A stretch of 64,000 bases of DNA from Thermoplasmata archaeon (GTDB taxonomy: Archaea; Thermoplasmatota; Thermoplasmata; Halarchaeoplasmatales; Halarchaeoplasmataceae), in contig PWHR01000014.1 of NCBI GenBank assembly GCA_003554965.1, positions 29,667 through 93,666 of the forward strand. The letters run 5' to 3'. Position numbers and translations under genes: made by a program. Positions 1 through 8,447 of the stretch are shown in pieces. Each line of letters starts with the position of its first letter. Positions within the stretch are counted from its first letter, which is position 1. The notes beneath the pieces were generated by a model. It saw only the letters and a program-made list of their open reading frames with translations. It did no database searches and was not told the DNA's origin.

Positions 1-1036
1 CTAATATACGGTCACAGACCTTTATCAATTCTTCAAAACGCTCTAACTTTTTCAATGTCTCCTTTTTATTGTTCAACAACCTCATATCCTCTCTGTCAAT
101 ATCTAAACCACCATCGAAGGCCTTGAGAGCGTCATCATATTTTTTCATCTCAAACAATATCGTCCCTTTGGTATTCCAAAGTTCCTTATCATTGGGATCG
201 ATATCTAAAGCTTCATCGATGGCTTCGAGAGCTTCTTCGTATCTCTCTATATTCTGTAAAGCTTTAGCTTTTTCAAACCGCAGATCTTTGTAATCAGGAT
301 TTATGTCGATACCATTATCAAAACAGACGATAGCATCGTTAGATTTCCCCTCTTCTTCGAATAATTTCCCTTTTTCTAACCAGATCTCTTCGTTATCAGG
401 ATCTTTATCCAAGGCTCGATCTAGTATCTCTTCAGCAGATCGATAATCGCCGTTCCTTTTCAGCGTGAGCCCTTTTTCTTTAAGTATATCTGTCCTTTCT
501 GGATCGATCTGCAAGATGCCGTCATATAAAGAAATATCGTCAGGATCAATTTTGATGGCTTCTTCATAATAATCTACAGCGTCGTCGTTTCTCTTCATCT
601 CAGTCAGCACATCACCCTTGTTTTTGTACGATGACTTCTCTTCAGGAGCTATTTCAATGGCATCGTCCAATATCTTCAAGGCTTCACCGTATTTTCCTTT
701 CTTAGCTAGGAGTATAGCCTTATGGTTCAGAGCCTCGACGTTATTTCTATTTTTTTTCAAAGCCTTGTTCTCTACCTTTAGAGCTTCATCTTCAAATCCT
801 AGCCTATCGTACATCTCGCTAAGATTATGATATATAAGGGAGAGATGGTCTTTCTTCTCTTCAAAAACATCCTCTTTTTTATTGAGGTAATCCCAGGCTT
901 TATCGCATTTACCCTTCGCACCTTCTAGGTCTCCATCTCTGCTCAATTGCTCTGCCTTATCTAGATATTTTTGAGTTTTTTTGACCGCTCTTTTTTCCTC
1001 ATCAAATAAAGACGTGATCGAATCTAGGAGTCTCAT
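1..1036 (-). CDS. TPR-repeat protein, C-terminus cut off by the window edge
   Basis: This leftward reading frame stays open to base 1, so 345 codons are visible and the 3' end is missing. It starts at an ATG (1036-1034) preceded by a GGAGG ribosome-binding site. The first 90 residues are charged and helical (starting MRLLDSITSLFDEEKR). From about residue 90 on it is a run of 34-residue tetratricopeptide repeats with the usual pattern (for example AIEIAPEEKSSYKNKGDVL and ALDKDPDNEEIWLEKGKL). TPR arrays are protein-interaction scaffolds; nothing catalytic is visible. There is no signal peptide, so it is probably cytoplasmic. It diverges from pyruvate kinase across about 250 bp. Its partner is unknown, and it is not closely similar to the two large TPR regulators further right. 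Confidence 0.85.
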   Translation of the reverse strand, partial: MRLLDSITSLFDEEKRAVKKTQKYLDKAEQLSRDGDLEGAKGKCDKAWDYLNKKEDVFEEKKDHLSLIYHNLSEMYDRLGFEDEALKVENKALKKNRNNVEALNHKAILLAKKGKYGEALKILDDAIEIAPEEKSSYKNKGDVLTEMKRNDDAVDYYEEAIKIDPDDISLYDGILQIDPERTDILKEKGLTLKRNGDYRSAEEILDRALDKDPDNEEIWLEKGKLFEEEGKSNDAIVCFDNGIDINPDYKDLRFEKAKALQNIERYEEALEAIDEALDIDPNDKELWNTKGTILFEMKKYDDALKAFDGGLDIDREDMRLLNNKKETLKKLERFEELIKVCDRIL

Positions 1037-1240
1037 TTTCTGTCCTCCGGTTTGAAATCACAATCATTTTGTTTATATATATATTCTTTGTCCTACTAGT
1101 TAGTTTTTAAGAACATAGAGGTGAATGATGCCATCTCTTACAAGTCTTCCAGAGTTGGGAATTTGAAAGTACAGAATTATTCAATAGCTATCTTTTAAAA
1201 CGATCAATATCGAGCTCGTTCAAGAATACGATTAAAATCA

Positions 1241-1248
1241 TTTATAAG
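1241..1248 (+). promoter_or_regulatory. TATA box for pyruvate kinase gene
   Basis: An archaeal-type TATA element (TTTATAAG) lies 44 bp before the chosen ATG of pyk, giving a predicted transcript start near 1268-1272. The rest of the divergent region 1037-1284 is AT-rich; another TATA-like stretch (tttatatata, about 1072-1082) suits the leftward TPR gene. I see no other structure there. Confidence 0.5.
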
Positions 1249-1284
1249 TCTCTATATCTATTCGGCAAAAAGGACGTGTGTGAG

Positions 1285-2712
1285 ATGAAAAAGACAAAAA
1301 TAGTTGCAACTTTGGGACCAGTATCCGGTAAAAAAGATCAGATAAAGAAACTTGTAGAGGCAGGAGTTAACGTTTTTCGATTGAATTTATCCCATGGTTC
1401 GCAAGAGGAACATGCTGAGACCTTGAAGAAGATAAGGAGCACGTCAGACAAAGTGGCGGTAATGATGGATACCCAAGGACCGGAGGTCAGATTAGGGCAT
1501 ATTGAAGAACCGATAGATATATCTCAAGGAGAAATAATAGAATTAATAGGTCCAGAGAAAGAAGGAAAGGGAGCATCGATCCCGGTGGATCATCCAAAGT
1601 TTGGTAAACTGATAGAAAAGGGAGATAAGATATTAGTAGATGATGGCGAGATCGAACTAGAAGTATTGGAAGCCGAAGAGGCGATCAGATGTAAAGTCCT
1701 ATATGGCGGCAGGCTTCTATCGAGAAAATCTGTCAACGTGCCTGAAAGGGATCTTGGCTTAAAAACTCCGACTCACAAGGATCTCAAGGACATCAGATTT
1801 GGTGTAAAAGAGGGTTTTGATTTTATCGCCGCCTCTTTTGTTAAAAGCGCTGACGAGATCGAAAAGATAAGAGGAATACTTGATGAAAAAGATTCCGATA
1901 TGGAGATAATCGCTAAGATAGAGCATATGAAGGCCATCAAAAACATAGATGAGATAATCGAAGTTTCAGATGCGTTGATGATAGCAAGAGGAGACCTCGG
2001 AGTTGAAGTCCCTGCTTCTGATGTTCCAGTACTTCAGAAAAAGATAATAGAGAAATCAAATAGGAAGGAGGTTCCGGTCATAATAGCCACACAGATGCTG
2101 AAATCCATGACAAAAAGTCCAAGGGCTACGAGAGCGGAGGTCTCTGATGTAGCTAATGCCGTTATAGATGGAGCCTGCGCAGTGATGCTCTCGGAGGAGA
2201 CAGCTATAGGTGATTATCCTGTTAAATCGGTGGAGTTCATGGCTGAAGTGCTCAAAAAGATGGAAAACCATGTCAAGGGGAGAAAGTTCCCTATCGTCGA
2301 ACTGAAAAGCGAAAGTATAGCGGAAACGATCGCTAAAAATGTGTGGCAGGCATCAAAAGATCTGGATATAAATTACATAGTGGTTCATACTTCTTCAGGA
2401 TATACAGCGAAAAAGATATCAAAATTCAGACCTAGTGTGGATATAATAGCTTTCACGGATAGAAAACCTGTCCAGAGAAGATTGAGTCTTGTATGGGGTG
2501 TAAAGGCTCATTTTGCTCCCTTCCCTAATCACGTAGATGAGATGGTCTGTGTTACTACAGAACTACTTTTCCGGAAGGGCGAAGTAGAAAAAGAGGACAA
2601 GCTAGTGATAACGGCGGGCGTTCCCGCACCAGTTACAGGAATAACTAACATGATGCAGATAAGGACGGTCAGAAGTCTTTTAGAGGAGGGTAGAAATGAT
2701 GGAATTTTTTAA
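1285..2712 (+). CDS. pyk: Pyruvate kinase
   Basis: Pyruvate kinase transfers phosphate from phosphoenolpyruvate to ADP in the last step of glycolysis. The protein has 475 residues, the normal length. The N-terminus KKTKIVATLGPVSGKK and the segment NLSHGSQEEH are typical of the family, as is the active-site region IAKIEHMKAIKNID, where K211 and E213 supply the catalytic lysine and a metal ligand, followed by ARGDLGVEVP and the CAVMLSEETAIGDYP loop. The B domain (about residues 70-165) and the C-terminal allosteric-type domain (about 335-475) are both present. An in-frame GTG at 1276 is possible, but the ATG at 1285 has AGGA ten bases upstream and fits the family start. The gene ends 9 bp from the convergent gcvPB. 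Confidence 0.96.
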   Translation: MKKTKIVATLGPVSGKKDQIKKLVEAGVNVFRLNLSHGSQEEHAETLKKIRSTSDKVAVMMDTQGPEVRLGHIEEPIDISQGEIIELIGPEKEGKGASIPVDHPKFGKLIEKGDKILVDDGEIELEVLEAEEAIRCKVLYGGRLLSRKSVNVPERDLGLKTPTHKDLKDIRFGVKEGFDFIAASFVKSADEIEKIRGILDEKDSDMEIIAKIEHMKAIKNIDEIIEVSDALMIARGDLGVEVPASDVPVLQKKIIEKSNRKEVPVIIATQMLKSMTKSPRATRAEVSDVANAVIDGACAVMLSEETAIGDYPVKSVEFMAEVLKKMENHVKGRKFPIVELKSESIAETIAKNVWQASKDLDINYIVVHTSSGYTAKKISKFRPSVDIIAFTDRKPVQRRLSLVWGVKAHFAPFPNHVDEMVCVTTELLFRKGEVEKEDKLVITAGVPAPVTGITNMMQIRTVRSLLEEGRNDGIF

Positions 2713-2721
2713 AGGAGTTCT

Positions 2722-4152
2722 TCATTCTCGCATCATGTAGCTTAAAACGGAATCTCTTATCGCCTTAGTTTCATCCACACGACCAACAGCGGTGTTTTTT
2801 GGTGCTTCTTCGATCAATTCTTTTTCTTCCTCCATAATGGATGAAATCGCTTCAGCAAAACCGTCCAAGGTCTCTTTACTCTCGGTTTCGGTAGGCTCGA
2901 TCATCAGCGCTTCGTCCACTAACTGAGGAAAGTATATCGTCGGGGCATGATATCCGTAATCCAACAGGCGCTTGGCTAGATCTTTGGTTTTAAGGTCTTT
3001 ATCTTTCATCTTCTTACCTGAAAGAACGAACTCGTGCTTTCTGAGTTCACCATAAGGAAGATCAAGGTGTTTTTCAAGTTTTTTACGCAGATAATTACTG
3101 TTCAATACAGCTCTCTCAGTTGCACTTTCCAGACCGTTTTTACCCTCGTGTAATATATAGACATAAGCTTTCAGGAGTACGAGCCAGTTGCCATAAAAAC
3201 CTTTGACCCTACCTATGCTGTTTTCAAGATCGTAATCGAATTTATATTTGCCATCTTCTTCCTTCACAACGGGTACCGGAAGGTAGGAGGAAACTTTCTC
3301 AGTAACACCCACGGGTCCTGAGCCCGGACCCCCTCCTCCGTGAGGAGTACTGAAAGTTTTATGCAGGTTGAAATGCATGATATCGAAGTTCATCGCACCA
3401 GGAGTCGTCTTACCCATTATAGCGTTCAAGTTCGCTCCATCGTAGTATAGTAGTCCTCCGGCGTCGTGAACTATTTCGGCCATCTGACAAGCATCGGTCT
3501 CGAAAAGACCCAAAGTATTGGGGTTCGTGATCATGAATGCTGCAGTATCTTCCCCGGCAGCTTCTTCTAGCGCTTCAAGATCCACACACCCGTTTTTGGA
3601 AGGGATCTCCACCAGATCATAACCTAACATGGAAACGCTGGCCGGATTGGTGCCGTGAGCGGTATCGGGCATTATAACTTCGTTTCTTTCTTCGCCTCGA
3701 TCTTTGTGGTATTGATGAGCTATCATGAGTCCAGTTATCTCTCCATGTGCTCCTGCAGCCGGCTGTAAGCTAACGGAATCCATCCCACCTAGATCAGCGA
3801 GCAGCTGCTGGAGTTCCCACATTATTTCTAAAATTCCTTGTGAGCATTCTTCTGGCTGGTATGGATGTGGCGTAGTAGCTTCAGGCAGCGAGGCTAGTTT
3901 TTCCGTGTACTTAGGATTATATTTCATAGTACAGGAACCCAAAGGATAGAACCCAGTATCTATGCCGTAGTTCATGTGAGATAGCCGGTTGAAATAGCGA
4001 ACTATCTTATGAGTGGGCAGATCGGGTATCTTGGGAGCCTCGTTTCTAGCTATGCTCTCAGGAAGGGGATTATCTTCGACCTCTCTTTTTTCGGCCTTCT
4101 CTATCAGGAGTTCTTCATCATAACGTGCTTGCCTATAGTTAGGAGTCATCAT
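2722..4152 (-). CDS. gcvPB: Glycine dehydrogenase (decarboxylating) subunit 2
   Basis: This is the PLP-binding C-terminal half of the glycine cleavage P-protein, split in two as in most archaea and many bacteria. It decarboxylates glycine and passes the aminomethyl group to lipoyl-H-protein. The 476 residues match the family length. The PLP lysine lies in HFNLHKTFSTPHGGGGPG, and the family signatures YPLGSCTMKYNPK and LQPAAGAHGE are visible. The start ATG overlaps the stop of gcvPA by four bases (ATGA), with GGAGGTGG just upstream, so the two subunits are translationally coupled. No gcvT, gcvH or lipoylation gene lies in this window, so whether the full glycine cleavage system operates cannot be seen here. 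Confidence 0.96.
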   Translation of the reverse strand: MMTPNYRQARYDEELLIEKAEKREVEDNPLPESIARNEAPKIPDLPTHKIVRYFNRLSHMNYGIDTGFYPLGSCTMKYNPKYTEKLASLPEATTPHPYQPEECSQGILEIMWELQQLLADLGGMDSVSLQPAAGAHGEITGLMIAHQYHKDRGEERNEVIMPDTAHGTNPASVSMLGYDLVEIPSKNGCVDLEALEEAAGEDTAAFMITNPNTLGLFETDACQMAEIVHDAGGLLYYDGANLNAIMGKTTPGAMNFDIMHFNLHKTFSTPHGGGGPGSGPVGVTEKVSSYLPVPVVKEEDGKYKFDYDLENSIGRVKGFYGNWLVLLKAYVYILHEGKNGLESATERAVLNSNYLRKKLEKHLDLPYGELRKHEFVLSGKKMKDKDLKTKDLAKRLLDYGYHAPTIYFPQLVDEALMIEPTETESKETLDGFAEAISSIMEEEKELIEEAPKNTAVGRVDETKAIRDSVLSYMMRE

Positions 4153-5486
4153 ACCACCTCCTCCAACGATCTTATGAGTTGCTCTACTTCTCTTTCACTT
4201 CTCATCTCCGTTACAGCCGTAAGCATTACATCATTCAGCGAAGAGAATTTGTCTTTATCGTCCAAAGGTAGGCCTGGAAGTATGTCTTTTTCCCGGCAGA
4301 GACCATATAATTCTTTCGTATCGACCGGTGTTTTTACGGTGAATTCATTAAAGAATTCGTTGTTGAAATAGGGTGCCTCGAATCCGTCTAGTTCGTTTAT
4401 ACGCTCGGCTGTTTTATGCGCTTTTCTATAATTTTCTTTTGCGATCTTTTCTAAACCTTTGGACCCTTTTAAAAATACGTAAGAAGCGGAAGCTAAAGCC
4501 ATAAGTGCTTGATTGGTACAAATATTGGATGTCGCTCTTTCCCTCCTTATGTGCTGCTCTCTAGTTTGAAGCGTCATGCAGTAGGCCCTTTTCCCGTTAG
4601 AATCTTCTGTCTCGCCGATGATCCGACCCGGCATCTTTCGTATATATCTCTCACTGCAAGCGAAGATGCCCACGGTGGGTCCTCCATAAGCCTGCGGTAT
4701 ACCGAGTGGTTGACTGTCTCCAACAACTATATCAGCCCCCCATTCTCCGGGAGGCCTCATCAGTGAAAGGACCAAAGGATTCGTGCCGACCACTTGGATA
4801 CACCCATAGTCTTCTTTCAGATCTTTGAAAAAGTCGACATCTTGCTCCAAACCTCCAAATATGTTGGGAGTAGCTACATAAATACCTAGAACATCATCAT
4901 CCAATTTTTCTTTCAGATCTTCTCTGTCGATAGCTCCGTCTTCTCCATAATTTACTTTCTCTAATTTGATATCTTTTCCCCGGAGGTAATTTTTCAATAC
5001 TGAGTCATTCTCCCAATGGGTGTTTTCTGGTACTAGGAATTTATTTCCCTTTCTCTTTATCCGGGCTGACATCAACACCGCTTCTGCCAGTGCCGTCGGA
5101 TGATCGTACATGCTGGTATTTACAGCACCTAAACCTGTCAACTCCGCAATGATACTCTGATATTCGAAAAGGGCCTGTAACATACCTTGACTGATCTCCG
5201 CTTGGTAAGGTGTATATGAAGTGTAAAATTCAGACTGCCCCGCTATCTCGTCCACAGCAGCAGGTATGAAATGTTCATAGATGCCGGCGCCCAAGAAGGA
5301 AACTAGTTCATCGGGATCCTTGTTTTTTTTCAATTTGCTCTTGACCTCAGACATCAACTCTTTCTCCTGAAGGCCCTCTGGTATATCTAAATCAGTCCTT
5401 ATCTGATCTGGGATATCTTTGAAGAGTTCCTCTACATCATCGATCCCTAAAAATTCAAGCATCTCATTTTCTTCTCCTTCGACCAT
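4149..5486 (-). CDS. gcvPA: Glycine dehydrogenase (decarboxylating) subunit 1
   Basis: This is the N-terminal half of the P-protein, forming the heterotetramer with GcvPB. The 445 residues show typical family blocks: GIYEHFIPAAVDEI, FYTSYTPYQAEISQG, TGLGAVNTSMYD and QALMALASASYVFLKG. An internal ATG at 5462 is an alternative start, but alignment to the family start pattern (residues EMLEFLGIDDVEELF) favours the longer form or leaves it open. The gene is first in the two-gene operon gcvPA-gcvPB. It diverges from the cca gene across a short gap, and no strong TATA element for it is evident. Confidence 0.95.
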   Translation of the reverse strand: MVEGEENEMLEFLGIDDVEELFKDIPDQIRTDLDIPEGLQEKELMSEVKSKLKKNKDPDELVSFLGAGIYEHFIPAAVDEIAGQSEFYTSYTPYQAEISQGMLQALFEYQSIIAELTGLGAVNTSMYDHPTALAEAVLMSARIKRKGNKFLVPENTHWENDSVLKNYLRGKDIKLEKVNYGEDGAIDREDLKEKLDDDVLGIYVATPNIFGGLEQDVDFFKDLKEDYGCIQVVGTNPLVLSLMRPPGEWGADIVVGDSQPLGIPQAYGGPTVGIFACSERYIRKMPGRIIGETEDSNGKRAYCMTLQTREQHIRRERATSNICTNQALMALASASYVFLKGSKGLEKIAKENYRKAHKTAERINELDGFEAPYFNNEFFNEFTVKTPVDTKELYGLCREKDILPGLPLDDKDKFSSLNDVMLTAVTEMRSEREVEQLIRSLEEVV

Positions 5487-5581
5487 CTACACACCGTGAG
5501 AAGGATAGAAAAGTGGGTAAAAAGGTTTTAGGTCGAAGCTTGCCTAAATTATATGTAAAAGCGGTGTTTTTCATTGTGAAG

Positions 5582-6907
5582 ATGACTGCTGAGTTGAAAC
5601 AGATAGAAGAAGAAGTCTTGGCTCGTGTGAAACCTAAGGGTCCTAAGAAGCAAGAGATAGAAGAAGTAAGTAAAGAACTGATCGAAGTGGTGGATCAACA
5701 TTTCACCGAGTTAGAAAAACCGAGATTGGTCGGTTCCATATCGAAAGAAACTTATCTTGTAGATCCAGATATAGACGTATTTGTAAAATTTAATCCTTCC
5801 ACTTCTAAAGAAAAGATGGAAAAAAAGGTGTTGAAAGTTGGAAGAAAGATACTGGATGATACAGAGGAGAGATACGCCGAGCATCCATATATACACGGTA
5901 GATTTCACGGTCTGAAAGTCGATATAGTCCCCTGTTACGATATAGATGATATAGAAGAGATGAAATCTGCTGTAGATAGAACACCCTTTCACACCGATCA
6001 CATCAAGGAAAACATGTCACCTGAACAGAAAGATGAAGCTAGGCTTTTCAAGGCATATCTGAAAGGAATCGGTGCGTACGGTGCGGAAGCTAAAGTTTGG
6101 GGTTTTTCCGGCTATCTCTGTGAACTTCTCATACTCCATCATGGATCTTTTCAAAATCTGCTAAAAGATGCCCGTGACTGGAGACCCGGAAAAAAGATCG
6201 AGATGGTGGAGGGGGAGAAAAGATTCGAGGATCCTTTGATAGTCATCGACCCAGTAGACCCGCAGAGGAATGTAGCGGCTCCGGTTTCGATGGAAACATT
6301 CGCTCTTTTCGTTCTGTCAGCTAAACGCTTTTTAAAGCATCCTGAACTCAGCTTTTTCTTTCCAGGAAAATTGAAGATCAAAGATGAGAAGGAGTTATCG
6401 AAAAAGCTGGAGAAAAGAGGATCGAATTTTTTAGGAGTGAGTTTTCCCAGACCAGATATCGTAGAAGACAATCTTTATCCTCAGGTACAAAAGTGTATTA
6501 AAAAACTGGAGCGTCAAATGATCCATAAAGATTTTGATGTTCTTCATTCTGATTATTTTGTAAAAAACGAAGATATACTTCTCCTCTTCGAAACGAAACA
6601 GTCAGGATTGACAACTGTAGAAAAACACAGAGGTCCGCCCGTATGGGTCGATAACACTGAAGATTTCATAGAGAAGTACGGGAACGAGGCATATATAGAA
6701 AATGAAAGAGTGTGGGTGGATAGATATAGGGAGAATACAGAACTTAGAGATGTTTTGGATAAAATCATGAAAGAACTCGATCTTGGAAGCGACTTAAATC
6801 CGTTCCTGCCGGAAGAAGTACATTACATGGGATCCAAAAAATTGATAGCAAAAGAAAGAGAGCCACTGAGCGAGTTCCTAGATAGGAGTTTTCCCTGGGA
6901 AAGATAA
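5582..6907 (+). CDS. cca: CCA-adding tRNA nucleotidyltransferase, archaeal class I
   Basis: This enzyme adds or repairs the 3'-CCA end of tRNAs without a template. That fits the tRNA-Met gene in this window, which does not encode CCA. The nucleotidyltransferase signature is clear near residues 48-70: LVGSISKETYLVDPDIDVFV, with the GS turn and the DxD metal-binding pair. The following palm, central and C-terminal tail domains give 441 residues, the usual archaeal length. The frame is open from a GTG at 5513, but the ATG at 5582 (or the GTG at 5576) lies about 30 bp after a TATA-like element (aaattatat, about 5545-5553), as expected of a leaderless message, and it matches the family N-terminus. 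It is tail-to-tail with rpe, 8 bp apart. Confidence 0.94.
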   Translation: MTAELKQIEEEVLARVKPKGPKKQEIEEVSKELIEVVDQHFTELEKPRLVGSISKETYLVDPDIDVFVKFNPSTSKEKMEKKVLKVGRKILDDTEERYAEHPYIHGRFHGLKVDIVPCYDIDDIEEMKSAVDRTPFHTDHIKENMSPEQKDEARLFKAYLKGIGAYGAEAKVWGFSGYLCELLILHHGSFQNLLKDARDWRPGKKIEMVEGEKRFEDPLIVIDPVDPQRNVAAPVSMETFALFVLSAKRFLKHPELSFFFPGKLKIKDEKELSKKLEKRGSNFLGVSFPRPDIVEDNLYPQVQKCIKKLERQMIHKDFDVLHSDYFVKNEDILLLFETKQSGLTTVEKHRGPPVWVDNTEDFIEKYGNEAYIENERVWVDRYRENTELRDVLDKIMKELDLGSDLNPFLPEEVHYMGSKKLIAKEREPLSEFLDRSFPWER

Positions 6908-6915
6908 TTGTTATT

Positions 6916-7584
6916 CTATTCAACTGATTCTCTCAACTCTCTTAGATTGTTCTCGATATCTCCTTCGAATACGGATGAACCGGAGACCAGTACGTTCGCT
7001 CCGTTCTCCACGACTTCAGGGGCCGTTGTTGGAGAGATCCCTCCATCCACGGAGATATCTATATCATCATACTCATCGACTGCCTCTCTAGCCTTTTTTA
7101 TTTTCGGTACTACCTCATGCATAAAACTCTGCCCACTAAATCCGGGCTCAACAGTCATTATCAATAGCAAGTCAATCATGGGTAAAAAATCGGTCACAGC
7201 TTCAAAGGAAGTTCCCGGCTTGATGCTGAGACCTACATTTGTCCCCGTTTCTTTAACAGAGTCTATGACCGAGGCGACGTCTTCGACAGCTTCGACATGA
7301 AAAGTTATTATGTCTGAACCGGCCTCTGCGAATTCGACCGCATACTTTTCAGGTTCAGATATCATAAGGTGTGTATCGAAAACGTGATCGCTTTTACTCC
7401 TGATAGCTTCTATCACACAAGGCCCGAACGTTATGTTCGGTACAAAATGCCCATCCATCACATCTAGATGCAGCCATTCAGTCTCTTTAACAGCCTCTAT
7501 GGAACTCTCCAAACAGAAAAAATCTGCTGAAAGTATCGATGGAGATATCTTTATTTTATTTTTCGAATCACTCATCATCATCAC
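6916..7584 (-). CDS. rpe: Ribulose-phosphate 3-epimerase family protein
   Basis: This TIM-barrel enzyme interconverts ribulose 5-phosphate and xylulose 5-phosphate. The 222 residues carry the whole motif set in order: ISPSILSADF, HLDVMDGHFVPNITFGP (with catalytic Asp and metal ligands), DTHLMI, TVEPGFSGQSF, and the phosphate-binding ISVDGGI and NVLVSGSSVF. The start at 7584 has four consecutive Met codons, so the exact first codon is uncertain by a few residues. It lies 12 bp downstream of the glycosyltransferase gene and is probably co-transcribed with it; the functional link is not obvious. A related sugar-phosphate substrate is possible. Confidence 0.93.
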   Translation of the reverse strand: MMMMSDSKNKIKISPSILSADFFCLESSIEAVKETEWLHLDVMDGHFVPNITFGPCVIEAIRSKSDHVFDTHLMISEPEKYAVEFAEAGSDIITFHVEAVEDVASVIDSVKETGTNVGLSIKPGTSFEAVTDFLPMIDLLLIMTVEPGFSGQSFMHEVVPKIKKAREAVDEYDDIDISVDGGISPTTAPEVVENGANVLVSGSSVFEGDIENNLRELRESVE

Positions 7585-7596
7585 CTCTGATAAGGA

Positions 7597-8271
7597 TCAT
7601 ACCAGACCGAATCTTTTCTTCCAAAGGAAGACAAAGTTCTTGAAGCCGTCCTTGAATGATCGGATCTTCGCCTCTCCCTTCCGCTCTCTATATTCGATCG
7701 GTACTTCATCGAATCGTATCCCTTTCTTTATAGCTTCTATCTTTATCTCTTCTGAGAAAGGCATACCATCGCTGGTGACGTTCAAGTGCCTTAAAGCGGT
7801 TCTTTTGAAAACCCACATTCCGGATTGTGAATCGTTTATATTGGTCCTGAAAAGAAGATTCATAGTGGCCTTAAGAAACCAATTCCCAAATCGATGCAAC
7901 CAGCCCATCACTTCAGAAGAGACATTGGATAATCTATCCGTGCTGATGAATTCGTAGCCTTCTTTTTCGATCATCACAACCATCTCCGGTATTTTGTATG
8001 CAGGGTAAGTACAATCCGCATCTAAAGTGGCTATTATGTCTCCCTCGGCTTCCTCGAATCCAGTTTTGTAAGCTCTTCCATATCCCCTTCGTGGTTCCTT
8101 TACAACTCTAGCTCCTTTAGATCGGGCTATCTCTCTTGTTCTGTCCGTAGATTGGGTATCCACTATCAGGACTTCGTAATCCTCCTCTGAAAGAGCTTCA
8201 TTTATCTCATCCATCACGTCTCCGATGGACTCTTCTTCGTTCATGGTGGGGATGACAACAGAGATCTTCAT
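7597..8271 (-). CDS. Family 2 glycosyltransferase, dolichyl-phosphate mannosyltransferase-like
   Basis: This GT-A fold glycosyltransferase likely moves a sugar from a nucleotide donor to a polyprenol phosphate or glycan. Seen are the N-terminal KISVVIPTMNEEESIGDV, the VDTQSTDRTREIA loop, IIATLDADCTYP (the DxD-type metal site), and SGMWVFKRTAL in the acceptor region. At 224 residues without a C-terminal membrane domain it resembles the soluble archaeal DPM1-type proteins used for N-glycosylation or lipid-linked glycans. The ATG at 8271 is preferred over 8286 because a TATA element (about 8296-8305) places the transcript start almost at 8271. The exact sugar cannot be told from sequence. Confidence 0.88.
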   Translation of the reverse strand: MKISVVIPTMNEEESIGDVMDEINEALSEEDYEVLIVDTQSTDRTREIARSKGARVVKEPRRGYGRAYKTGFEEAEGDIIATLDADCTYPAYKIPEMVVMIEKEGYEFISTDRLSNVSSEVMGWLHRFGNWFLKATMNLLFRTNINDSQSGMWVFKRTALRHLNVTSDGMPFSEEIKIEAIKKGIRFDEVPIEYRERKGEAKIRSFKDGFKNFVFLWKKRFGLV

Positions 8272-8447
8272 GTAATAAGAACACATGATATGGTCCTTTA
8301 TAATGATTACTCAACCCAACACCTATAAATAAAACCGAACTACCCAGTGTTATTATAAATTAAAAAATACAAAAACATTCTACCTTCATCTACCCCTCCC
8401 CTCTTTTTCGGTTTAAATACGATAAGATATTGATATTTGATTTGAAC

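Noticed and set aside
1037-1275. Possible small gene in the intergenic region left of pyk
   Set aside because: No frame with a start, ribosome site and reasonable length; only promoter-like AT-rich sequence is seen.
5513-5581. Longer N-terminus for the CCA enzyme from GTG at 5513
   Set aside because: The extra residues are hydrophobic or basic and unlike the family start; the TATA-like element lies inside this stretch.
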